DNA of 6,517 nucleotides from Candidatus Poseidoniaceae archaeon (GTDB lineage: Archaea; Thermoplasmatota; Poseidoniia; Poseidoniales; Poseidoniaceae), in NCBI GenBank assembly GCA_013329355.1, contig DUKK01000048.1, positions 1 through 6,517 of the forward strand, written 5' to 3'. This document shows positions 1 to 6,517 of this stretch, one piece after another. The position numbers and the translations under genes are program-made. Position 1 is the stretch's first letter; each line of letters opens with the position of its first letter. The notes below the pieces were generated by a model. The model made no database searches, was not told where the DNA came from, and saw only the letters and a list, made by a program, of their open reading frames with translations.

Positions 1-1
1 C

Positions 2-2671
2 GGCAGACTCGGGATAATCAGTGGGCGTTACCACTCTCTCGATGCTTCTAACGCTGGTAAAGAACACCAAACCATCCTCGAAGTATTTGGTCGCTGTGAA
101 GACGGGCGCTCGATTTGCCTGCTCATCAAAGGCTTACAACCCAGTTTTGAAATTACTCCCTTATCCGCTTGGCAAGCCGGTCAGGAAATCCCTGAACAAC
201 TGAAAGCACGAGTCAAAGTCATCGCTGACAAAGAGGATGTCGTCAAGATAGATGGGCCTACCATGAAACTCACCGATCTCGGCATGCGGCCAATTTGGCG
301 AGTCACTACCAGGCAACCATACGTCGTGCCAAATCTGCGTAAATCGTTAGAAAAGCAAGGTTGGGGTGTTTACTCTGGCGATATTCCATTTCTTAATCGG
401 CTATTCTTAGATTTAGATTTGAGTATGCACATTCATGCTAAGGGTGAAATCATCGATACCATTGATGCACCCAATAATGACATGCAGCAAACTACCCAAG
501 TGCGGGCCGCTGGTGGTGCTGGACGTTACAGTGTTGACATTACGGTAGCCTGTACCATCGACGACTTGTCTGATACTGATGCCTTTCAGGTGCCGTTCAA
601 AGTATTCTCATTCGACTTAGAAACCAGTATCAAAGACGAATCAGTCTTGTGTGCGGCTGGATGGATTGAAGATATGGGCACAGGAATCCGACAGAAGTAC
701 GCACTGGAAGGCGAAGAAGGCCACATCATGGAGCAACTGACGCTTATCGTTCGCTCGCAGGACCCTGACATCATTACCGGCTACAATATCGATAATTTCG
801 ATTTGCCAAGACTCAGAGATAGGGCTGATGAACTCAGTAAAAGAGGTGGCTGGCGTCGCAAGGCCGCACTATTTGGTTGGGGCAGAGTAGAACAGTCGGA
901 ACAGGAAATCAAGCGTACTCGCACTGGATTGCTGCCGCGGCGCCAAAGCAACCGGGCTTGGAATCTGGCTGGTAGAAGCGTAGTTGATGCTTGGTGGCAA
1001 ACCCGCATGACGATTAGACCGCAACGTGAAACACTATCATATGTTGCTAAGTTGTTGTTCCCAGATGATGAGGAGCGCCACAAAATGGACGTTGATGCTT
1101 CGAAGATGGACGAAGAATGGGCGGCTCGTCCAGATGTAGTGATGGAATACTGTATTCGAGATGCCGAACTTCCCCTTGACATCTTAGAAGAACTACAAGC
1201 CATTCGTCGGAAGGAAGCCACCGCTGCAGTCGCCAAGGTCAATTTCGACACTGCGGCAAATGGCAGTTCAAGTCAGTTGGTCGATTCACTGATCATTAGA
1301 CTCGCCGACCGAGAAAATGTTGCAGTTCCCTTAACTGGCTCCGCGGAGCCCAAGGAAGGCCAAATTACCGGTGGCTATGTACACGATGTCGATGCTGGCT
1401 TACATCCATGGATTGCCGTACTCGACTTCAAGTCAATGTATCCCTCAATCATGATAGGCAGTAACGTCTGTTACACTACCCGAATCGACCCAATCCAATC
1501 TGACCAGCCAGCGCAGGATGAACCGGTCCATGTCGCTCCAACCGGTGCTCGATTCCGTCATCAAAGCGTCCGCAAAGGTCTGGTTCCAACCCTACTAGAA
1601 AATTTGATGGCACAGCGCGATGTTCACAAGACTGCGCTCAAGGAGGCCAAGCAGGGCGAAGATTCGGCAGGAATCATGTTCCACGATTCAATGCAATATG
1701 CGGTCAAGATTTTGATGAACACTTTCTATGGAGTCTTTGCTAGTGGCTTTTATCGCTTCACTCATCGCGATTTAGGCTCATCGATTACCGCCTGGGCACG
1801 GTTCAACATTAAGGACATCATCGCTCAATTAGATGCTGAAGGCCATCACGTGGTTTATTCTGACACCGATTCAATATTTGTACGCTCACCGGTACCTGAA
1901 GGTTCTCCATCGACCATCAGACCAGACGAACAAGCGGCCGCAGATGCTGGCGATAAAACCGCACTTGCTAAGATAGCAGCCTGGCACACTGCTAAACAGA
2001 GCATGATCGATTTCGGCTTAGAAATAGCTGAACGATATAGTAAAGATTCAGCGGTATTGGAATATGAGAAAGGGCTGTCAGTATTCTTTTCACACGGGGC
2101 AAAAAAACGCTATGTTGGCCAAGTGGTTTATCCAAGCGATGAGATGCTGATACGTGGTTATGAAACTCAGAGAACCGATTCATTCGCATACCTAACTAAG
2201 ACAATGAAGCAATTGTTTACCTTCGCCCTAGCAGATCAGGAAACGGAATTGGTCAAATGTGCTCTTGAGCGAGTCAAAGCGTTGAGGAACAATGCGGTCG
2301 ATCCGACTGAGCTGATTCTTGCCAAATCTTGTAAAGGGACGGTGAAAAAGGATGGTAGTGTTGATTTTTCCAAGGCCTACGCTAACCCAGACAGTATGGC
2401 TCAGGTGAGGGTAGCCAAGGCCAGAATCGCCCTTGGACTCGGATTTACTTCTGGAATGAAGGTGTCATACATAGTAACCGACGCTTCTCGCTCACCAATG
2501 GCAGTCAAACCGTGGCTCGAAGCGGAGGAAGACGGCGGGATTTCCGAATATGACGGCAAATTCTACGCTGAACGTCTAGCCGCTGCCTTGGGGAGAATTA
2601 CCGAAGCATTTGGCTGGAATGCCAAGGAATTGATGGCAGGCAACAAGCAGAGTTCACTATTTTCATTCTAA
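2..2671 (+). CDS. polB: Family B replicative DNA polymerase (PolB), 5'-partial
   Basis: DNA-dependent DNA polymerase with 3'-5' proofreading exonuclease, expected to act in chromosomal replication or repair with the PCNA clamp. The frame has no stop back to base 2, giving 889 residues here. Residues before the ATG at 263 (VFGRCEDGRSICLLIKG and on) look like the archaeal PolB N-terminal domain, so the true start lies upstream of the window. Numbering from base 2: Exo I FDLET with D205/E207; Exo II YNIDNFD at 261-267; Exo III YCIRD at 383-387; GG-Y linker motif at 457-459; polymerase motif A DFKSMYPSI from D475; motif B KILMNTFYG from K569; motif C YSDTDS from Y619, carrying catalytic D621 and D623; KKRY thumb motif at 701-704. 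All catalytic residues are present, so the enzyme should be active. Motifs A and C, frequent intein sites in archaeal polB, are uninterrupted. The C-terminus QSSLFSF resembles a PCNA-interacting peptide. The family assignment is very secure. Confidence 0.96.
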   Translation, partial: GRLGIISGRYHSLDASNAGKEHQTILEVFGRCEDGRSICLLIKGLQPSFEITPLSAWQAGQEIPEQLKARVKVIADKEDVVKIDGPTMKLTDLGMRPIWRVTTRQPYVVPNLRKSLEKQGWGVYSGDIPFLNRLFLDLDLSMHIHAKGEIIDTIDAPNNDMQQTTQVRAAGGAGRYSVDITVACTIDDLSDTDAFQVPFKVFSFDLETSIKDESVLCAAGWIEDMGTGIRQKYALEGEEGHIMEQLTLIVRSQDPDIITGYNIDNFDLPRLRDRADELSKRGGWRRKAALFGWGRVEQSEQEIKRTRTGLLPRRQSNRAWNLAGRSVVDAWWQTRMTIRPQRETLSYVAKLLFPDDEERHKMDVDASKMDEEWAARPDVVMEYCIRDAELPLDILEELQAIRRKEATAAVAKVNFDTAANGSSSQLVDSLIIRLADRENVAVPLTGSAEPKEGQITGGYVHDVDAGLHPWIAVLDFKSMYPSIMIGSNVCYTTRIDPIQSDQPAQDEPVHVAPTGARFRHQSVRKGLVPTLLENLMAQRDVHKTALKEAKQGEDSAGIMFHDSMQYAVKILMNTFYGVFASGFYRFTHRDLGSSITAWARFNIKDIIAQLDAEGHHVVYSDTDSIFVRSPVPEGSPSTIRPDEQAAADAGDKTALAKIAAWHTAKQSMIDFGLEIAERYSKDSAVLEYEKGLSVFFSHGAKKRYVGQVVYPSDEMLIRGYETQRTDSFAYLTKTMKQLFTFALADQETELVKCALERVKALRNNAVDPTELILAKSCKGTVKKDGSVDFSKAYANPDSMAQVRVAKARIALGLGFTSGMKVSYIVTDASRSPMAVKPWLEAEEDGGISEYDGKFYAERLAAALGRITEAFGWNAKELMAGNKQSSLFSF
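2648..2668 (+). other. C-terminal PCNA-interacting (PIP-box-like) motif of PolB
   Basis: The last seven residues of PolB are Q-S-S-L-F-S-F, followed directly by the TAA stop at 2669. This fits the PIP-box pattern Q-x-x-hydrophobic-x-x-aromatic, lacking only the second aromatic. Archaeal PolB enzymes commonly end in such a motif, which docks them on the sliding clamp. The match is read from sequence; binding is inferred. Confidence 0.65.
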
Positions 2672-2723
2672 CCAGCGCAATTTGTGGAAGCACTTTTGAT
2701 GGATAAACTTCACAGGGCTATTG

Positions 2724-2789
2724 ATGAAGTCCACATTTCAACCCCTGACGATTGTGCTTTTGATGCTCTGTGCAAGCCTCTCAGGCTGT
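2724..2789 (+). other. Lipoprotein signal peptide and lipobox
   Basis: Codons 1-22 of the PKD protein encode a short basic N-terminus, the hydrophobic core LTIVLLMLCASL and the lipobox L19-S20-G21-C22. Cleavage before C22 and lipid attachment to its side chain are predicted from the motif. The next residues (IFTDEGEAE) are acidic, typical of a mature lipoprotein start. Confidence 0.8.
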
Positions 2790-3926
2790 ATTTTTACCGA
2801 TGAGGGTGAGGCCGAGGTCAAAGTAACTGCAGTTTTCGATTATTCACCTAAAAATGACATCAGAACTGGAGACAGCGTGCAATTAGATGCGTCGAGTTCA
2901 CTGCCCCAAGACGGCTCGCTAACCTATAGTTGGGACTGTGACGGTGATGGTGCAACTGATAAAACGGGTCAAGTTGTATCGTGCAGTTGGGAACTGGAAG
3001 GGACATACAGCGTAACATTGACTGTAGTTTCGGGTAGCAAAAGTAGCTCACAAACCAAGGACATCACTGTTTCAGAGGCGCCGGTCGGCTCACCAACTGC
3101 TGAAATAACGCAATACACTGATGAAGAGGACTGCACATACGAGGAAATTGACAACACTCGCGACATAATACTGTGGATTTGTGCTATGGATAAAGACCCG
3201 GGATCGGACCGAGAGATTCAAGATACCAGAAGCATACTGCTCGATGCAGTGGATTCCGATGCTGGCGGTGAAGACCAATACATTACTGATTATCATTGGG
3301 ATCTAGACTTGCTGGTTGATTCAGATGGTGACGGCAATACTGAAAATGATGCAGATCTGACCGGCGAGTCAGTCGAATGGAAAGATGTCGCACCGGGAGA
3401 ATATCAAATAAATCTGTCAGTCATGAATAGCGCCGGAAAGATGGATGGCGACAAGATCAAGGTTTACGTTTCATTCTACGGCCATTGGTCGGACAGTGAT
3501 TGGGAAATCGCCGGTGGCAATTCCAACGACCCAGAGGAGATACAATTCGATATGCCGGTTATGTATGATAAAGAGGCAGGTAATACTATCAGAAAAGTGG
3601 AGATAATCTTAACCTATCCACAAATCGATGATGATTGTCAAGATGTAACGCCCGGGGAGGGCAACAACTGTCGGAACAAATTGGACATCTATGCCTACAA
3701 CGAGGAGGATGAGGAGGCAAGAAATACCACTGAAACCCCGTTGGATGGACGAGACCATGGTGATTGTGATGATGACAGTGACTGCTTGCAATTACTACTG
3801 AGTTCTTACATGTTTACCGAGACAGAATCAACATTTGGCGATGGTGAATGGATCGTCGCCATCCATAACGAGAAAATAAATGACCAAAAAATTGAGTCAT
3901 TTGTTATCATCCTACATTACAAGTGA
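2724..3926 (+). CDS. Predicted PKD-domain surface lipoprotein, function unknown
   Basis: 400-residue secreted protein, probably lipid-anchored outside the cell. I chose the ATG at 2724 over the in-frame TTG at 2721 because it gives a normal signal peptide: K2, a hydrophobic stretch at 8-19 and lipobox L-S-G-C with the lipidated cysteine at C22. Residues about 33-118 form a PKD-like beta-sandwich (Y-S-W-D at 68-71, then CDGDG, ending G-x-Y-x-V-x-L-x-V). Residues about 125-250 form a second, longer PKD-like unit (DYHWDLD; GEYQINLSV) with an inserted DSDGDGNTENDAD loop at 199-211 that resembles a calcium-binding loop. Residues about 260-400 are beta-rich, and GDGEWIVAIHN...IESFVIILHYK resembles the end of a proprotein-convertase P-like jelly roll; that resemblance is tentative. 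The mature protein is very acidic and has eight cysteines in four close pairs. PKD domains usually mediate protein or glycan contacts; I see no catalytic motif. Adhesion or substrate binding is inference. Confidence 0.85.
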   Translation: MKSTFQPLTIVLLMLCASLSGCIFTDEGEAEVKVTAVFDYSPKNDIRTGDSVQLDASSSLPQDGSLTYSWDCDGDGATDKTGQVVSCSWELEGTYSVTLTVVSGSKSSSQTKDITVSEAPVGSPTAEITQYTDEEDCTYEEIDNTRDIILWICAMDKDPGSDREIQDTRSILLDAVDSDAGGEDQYITDYHWDLDLLVDSDGDGNTENDADLTGESVEWKDVAPGEYQINLSVMNSAGKMDGDKIKVYVSFYGHWSDSDWEIAGGNSNDPEEIQFDMPVMYDKEAGNTIRKVEIILTYPQIDDDCQDVTPGEGNNCRNKLDIYAYNEEDEEARNTTETPLDGRDHGDCDDDSDCLQLLLSSYMFTETESTFGDGEWIVAIHNEKINDQKIESFVIILHYK

Positions 3927-3934
3927 TTCTCTAG

Positions 3935-3942
3935 ATTATATT
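3935..3942 (+). promoter_or_regulatory. TATA-like element upstream of pyruvate kinase
   Basis: ATTATATT lies in the short gap after the lipoprotein stop, in an A/T-rich patch. Archaeal TATA boxes sit about 26 bp before the transcription start, which would place initiation near 3964-3966. That gives a leader of roughly 15 nt before the ATG at 3981 and would leave the in-frame ATG at 3957 outside the transcript. No Shine-Dalgarno sequence is seen before 3981. This rests on spacing and base composition only. Confidence 0.4.
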
Positions 3943-3980
3943 GAGAAAGCCCTTTCATGGGTAGCCATCGAGACCTCACC

Positions 3981-5432
3981 ATGCGAAGAACTCGTATCGT
4001 CGCTACCATTGGTCCCTCATCGGATGATGATAAGACCCTACTTACATTACTTCAGGCTGGGGTGAATGTCTGCCGGCTGAATTATTCTCACGGTGAACCG
4101 GAACAGAAAACCGAACTTTACCAGCGAATCAGAGAACTAGAGTCGAAGATTAGTCGACCCACTTGTATCTTGGCTGATTTACCAGGTCCAAAATTGAGGC
4201 TGGGGGAGTTTGATGGAATTCATGTTCTCGCGATGAAGAAAAAAGTCGAGTTGCATTGTGGCGTCGAATACATGGAAAACGCCAGTAACAAACAACTTCC
4301 AGTGCAGTATGCCGGATTATCTGCAGAACTAAAGAAAGGCGATCCAGTGTTACTATCTGACGGTTTAATTCGACTGAAGGTATTGACATCACCAGGAGAG
4401 CCCGGTGGCATTGTCACCTGTCGAATTCAAGATGGTGGACCGATAAGTGCTAGAAAAGGAATCAATGTGCCCGGGACACTTGTAGATTTGCCAGCGATTG
4501 GGCCAAAGGATGAGTTGGCACTGCAGCATGCACTCGATTCCGGCGCTGACCTAATCGCAGTATCTTATGTTAGAACGGCTGAGGATTTACAGCCAGCTAG
4601 AGAGGCCATCATGCAGCGTAATCTGTCGACGTGGGTAATTGCCAAAATTGAACATCCAATGGCCTTAGACCACTTGGATGAGATTTTAGCCAACTGTGAC
4701 GCAGTGATGGTTGCGAGAGGTGATCTCGGCGTTGAAATCCCGCTCGAAGAAGTCCCAATTGCACAACAGAAGATAATCGACAGCGCACTTGAGTTGGGCA
4801 TGCCAGTAATCGTGGCTACCCAAATGTTGGAAACGATGACTGTGAACCCACGACCAACCCGTGCCGAGGTTAGCGATGTGTCTACCGCAATTAGGCAAGG
4901 AGCTACCGGAGTAATGCTGTCTGGTGAAACCGCGTCAGGAATGTACCCTGTTGAAACGGTGCAAACCATGGCTAGAATTGCTGCTTCGACTGAACAGAGT
5001 CTGGATTCGAGTGAACTAAAACCGGAGTCAGCAACTCGTTTCAAGTCCACCAGGGCGGTGGCTCACGCTGGTGTAGAGTTGGCGAAGATGGCTGATGCCT
5101 CACGAATTTTAGTTGCGACTGAACGGGGCAATGCACCTAGGCTGGTATCATCATATCGGCCGGGCATTCCGGTCACTGCCGTCACCGATAATTTGGCGAC
5201 CGCTCGCAGAATCCAAATACTGTCCGGCGTCGATTGTGTGATAGTTGAGGAATACCAACGCGGTTCAGAAACTATGCAGAATGCGCTGGCGCTACAACTG
5301 GATTCAGGCAATGTTCAACCAGGTGACAAAATTGTTGCTATTTCCGGGTCACCTAAGGCTATTAGTGGCCTGACAAGCACTGCCAGGCTGTATAAAATTT
5401 CAAACTCAGGTGAAATCGTTGGAACGGAGTGA
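3981..5432 (+). CDS. pyk: Pyruvate kinase
   Basis: Transfers phosphate from phosphoenolpyruvate to ADP, giving pyruvate and ATP, the last step of glycolysis, in the cytosol. From the ATG at 3981 the protein has 483 residues, a normal family length, and begins MRRTRIVATIGPSS as family members do; the in-frame ATG at 3957 would add eight uncharacteristic residues. Barrel domain A holds R32, N34, S36 and D66 (substrate and cation site), catalytic K222 and metal ligands E224 and D248 (RGDLG), then the conserved block QMLETM...NPRPTRAEVSDV and LSGETA at 313-318. The B lid covers roughly residues 70-170 and the C domain roughly 350-483, ending in GDKIVAISGSPKAISGLTSTARLYKI. All key catalytic residues are present. 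After D66 the enzyme has L67, K71 and L74 where K+-dependent enzymes carry Thr, Glu and Thr, so K+-independent activity is predicted. The active-site segment KIEHPMAL departs from the usual KIENxEG. It likely has its own promoter. Confidence 0.96.
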   Translation: MRRTRIVATIGPSSDDDKTLLTLLQAGVNVCRLNYSHGEPEQKTELYQRIRELESKISRPTCILADLPGPKLRLGEFDGIHVLAMKKKVELHCGVEYMENASNKQLPVQYAGLSAELKKGDPVLLSDGLIRLKVLTSPGEPGGIVTCRIQDGGPISARKGINVPGTLVDLPAIGPKDELALQHALDSGADLIAVSYVRTAEDLQPAREAIMQRNLSTWVIAKIEHPMALDHLDEILANCDAVMVARGDLGVEIPLEEVPIAQQKIIDSALELGMPVIVATQMLETMTVNPRPTRAEVSDVSTAIRQGATGVMLSGETASGMYPVETVQTMARIAASTEQSLDSSELKPESATRFKSTRAVAHAGVELAKMADASRILVATERGNAPRLVSSYRPGIPVTAVTDNLATARRIQILSGVDCVIVEEYQRGSETMQNALALQLDSGNVQPGDKIVAISGSPKAISGLTSTARLYKISNSGEIVGTE

Positions 5433-5477
5433 TTGAGAGTGCTGATATGGCGCACAGTATTGGGGTTTCTAGCACAA

Positions 5478-5505
5478 AAAGCGACATTTTTTCATGCGTC
5501 GCTTT
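5478..5505. repeat. Perfect 8-bp inverted repeat in the pyk-EF1A gap
   Basis: AAAGCGAC at 5478-5485 is exactly complementary to GTCGCTTT at 5498-5505, separated by 12 nt that include a T6 tract at 5487-5492. As RNA it would form an 8-bp stem with a U-rich loop, 45 nt after the pyruvate kinase stop. As DNA it is a palindromic site next to the presumed EF1A promoter. It could be a processing or termination element for pyk, or an operator for EF1A; the sequence alone does not decide. Confidence 0.6.
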
Positions 5506-5511
5506 CAAATA
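5503..5511 (+). promoter_or_regulatory. Possible TATA-like element of the EF1A gene
   Basis: TTTCAAATA overlaps the end of the inverted repeat and resembles the archaeal TTTAWATA consensus imperfectly. Initiation about 26 bp downstream, near 5533, would leave a leader of about 18 nt containing the Shine-Dalgarno sequence at 5537-5542. The spacing is sensible but the match is weak. Confidence 0.3.
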
Positions 5512-5536
5512 GGGGTTGCTTGTCGGGATGCTCGAT

Positions 5537-5542
5537 AAGGAG
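5537..5542 (+). promoter_or_regulatory. Strong Shine-Dalgarno sequence of EF1A
   Basis: AAGGAG ends 8 nt before the ATG at 5551, good spacing for pairing with the 3' end of 16S rRNA. It fixes the EF1A start. The other start visible with confidence here, pyruvate kinase at 3981, has no comparable site, and the lipoprotein start at 2724 has only a weak AGGG. Confidence 0.75.
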
Positions 5543-5550
5543 TTATTATT

Positions 5551-6517
5551 ATGCCATCTCAATGGGAAGACAAGAGTAAGCCACACCGTAATATTGTATT
5601 CGTAGGTCACGTAGATCACGGAAAGTCGACAACCGTAGGACGTCTGCTTCTGGACTCAGGCCACATCGAAGAGCACGTCATTGAAAAGAACGAGAAGCTA
5701 GCTGCTGAAGCCGGCAAGGCTGGTTTTGGTCTAGCATACGTCATGGACGGATTGAAGGAAGAGAGGGAGCGTGGAATTACCATCGACGTTGCTCACAAAG
5801 AATTCTTCACTCCAAAATACTACTGGACAATCATTGACGCACCAGGTCACCGTGACTTCGTCAAGAATATGATTACTGGTGCCTCCCAAGCCGACACCGC
5901 AGTTTTGCTGTGCGCGGCAAACGATGGTGTCAACGCACAAACCAAGGAACACGCTTTCCTTGCCAAGGTTTTGGGTGTCAAGGAACTTATCGTCCACGTC
6001 AACAAAATGGACATCTCCGGTGTCGACTGGTCAGAAGACAAATACAAGTCTGCATGCAATGAAGTTTCAGCGCTGTTGAAGATGGCCGGTTTTGGTTCTC
6101 AACTAGATCGTATCCCAATGATTCCAGCATCCTCACTGAAGGGTGACAACGTCTACGAAAAGAGCGCAAACACACCGTGGTATAACGGACCAACATTGTT
6201 CGAGGCTATCGATGCTGCAGCAATGCCTGATAAGCCAATCGACAAGGCTCTAAGACTGCCAATCCAGGATGTCTACAAGATTTCTGGTATCGGAACTGTC
6301 CCTGTTGGTAAGATCGAAACCGGTACCCTCAACTCAGGCAAGACCGTCGTATTCAACCCGTCCCAAAAGACCGGTGAAGTCAAGTCGATTGAAATGCACC
6401 ACACAATCGTCGACAAGGCCGAGCCCGGTGACAACGTTGGTTTCAACGTCCGTGGTCTCGCCGCAGACGACATCCGACGTGGTGACGTTGCTGGATACTC
6501 CGACAGCGAGCCAACCT
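5551..6517 (+). CDS. tuf: Translation elongation factor 1-alpha (aEF1A), 3'-partial
   Basis: GTPase that delivers aminoacyl-tRNA to the ribosomal A site. The frame is open from the ATG at 5551 to the window end, giving the first 322 residues of a protein that is usually about 425 long in archaea; the rest lies downstream. G1 GHVDHGKST is at 19-27, switch I RERGIT at 72-77, G3 DAPGH at 96-100 with the catalytic His100, G4 NKMD at 151-154 and G5-like ASSLKG at 193-198. Beta-barrel domain 2 follows from about residue 225 (LRLPIQDVYKISGIGTVPVGKIETG). The insertion between G1 and switch I (EKLAAEAGKAGFGLAYVMDGLKEERERG) marks it as archaeal/eukaryotic EF1A rather than bacterial EF-Tu. Codons are strongly selected: by hand count about 23 AAG to 4 AAA for Lys, whereas pyruvate kinase is about even. 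Together with the Shine-Dalgarno site this indicates very high expression. Confidence 0.97.
   Translation, partial: MPSQWEDKSKPHRNIVFVGHVDHGKSTTVGRLLLDSGHIEEHVIEKNEKLAAEAGKAGFGLAYVMDGLKEERERGITIDVAHKEFFTPKYYWTIIDAPGHRDFVKNMITGASQADTAVLLCAANDGVNAQTKEHAFLAKVLGVKELIVHVNKMDISGVDWSEDKYKSACNEVSALLKMAGFGSQLDRIPMIPASSLKGDNVYEKSANTPWYNGPTLFEAIDAAAMPDKPIDKALRLPIQDVYKISGIGTVPVGKIETGTLNSGKTVVFNPSQKTGEVKSIEMHHTIVDKAEPGDNVGFNVRGLAADDIRRGDVAGYSDSEPT

Noticed and set aside
21..203. 60-residue + strand ORF
   Set aside because: It lies in another frame inside the PolB N-terminal coding region and has no recognisable protein features.
781..1251. 156-residue minus-strand ORF
   Set aside because: It is antisense to the PolB exonuclease region and is rich in Ser and Arg, as expected from reverse reading; no motif was seen.
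1424..1873. Possible inteins in PolB motifs A to C
   Set aside because: The motifs are contiguous and no splicing-junction residues or insertions are present.
2101..2107. A7 homopolymer as a frameshift site in polB
   Set aside because: The frame continues correctly through the KKRY motif and on to the expected C-terminus, so no frameshift is needed.
2721..2723. TTG as the lipoprotein start
   Set aside because: The ATG immediately after it gives the same signal peptide and is the more common start codon.
2699..2803. 34-residue ORF beginning MDKLHRAID, overlapping the lipoprotein start
   Set aside because: It is out of frame, has no ribosome-binding site and overlaps a convincing signal peptide, so it is probably a chance ORF.
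4565..5050. 161-residue minus-strand ORF
   Set aside because: It is antisense to the most conserved part of pyruvate kinase and has no recognisable features.
5391..5400. TATAAAATTT as an EF1A promoter
   Set aside because: It is a good TATA match but lies inside the pyruvate kinase coding sequence (encoding YKI near the C-terminus), about 150 bp before EF1A, which would imply an unusually long leader. It cannot be excluded without transcript mapping.

Overview
The window looks like a chromosomal segment from a euryarchaeon. It holds an archaeal-type family B DNA polymerase with a PCNA-binding tail, a PKD-domain surface lipoprotein rich in Asp and Glu, a pyruvate kinase and an archaeal/eukaryotic-type elongation factor 1-alpha (not a bacterial EF-Tu). 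An acidic PKD lipoprotein together with this kind of polymerase and EF1A suits the uncultivated marine heterotrophic group II/III lineages (Poseidoniales-like). That placement is an inference from gene style only; no phylogeny was run.

Layout: all four genes are on the + strand and densely packed. (1) Positions 2-2671: family B DNA polymerase, 5'-truncated by the window edge. Its frame is open to the first base, so the ATG at 263 is not the true start. (2) 2724-3926: predicted lipoprotein with two PKD-like domains and a C-terminal beta-rich domain, 52 bp after polB. (3) 3981-5432: pyruvate kinase, 54 bp later, preceded by a TATA-like element. (4) 5551-6517: EF1A, 3'-truncated by the window edge, with a strong Shine-Dalgarno sequence. 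The 118-bp gap before it is the only sizeable intergenic region; it contains a perfect 8-bp inverted repeat with a T6 tract in its loop and a weak TATA-like element. No untranslated stretch exceeds 300 bp.

The genes do not form one pathway. Replication (PolB), surface binding or adhesion (lipoprotein), lower glycolysis (pyruvate kinase) and translation (EF1A) simply lie next to each other. EF1A differs from its neighbours in codon choice and translation signals, as expected for a very highly expressed gene, and probably has its own promoter.

I found no mobile element, CRISPR array, RNA gene or defence system. The points most worth a second look are the residues in pyruvate kinase that predict a K+-independent enzyme, the lipoprotein with four close cysteine pairs, and the inverted repeat in front of EF1A.
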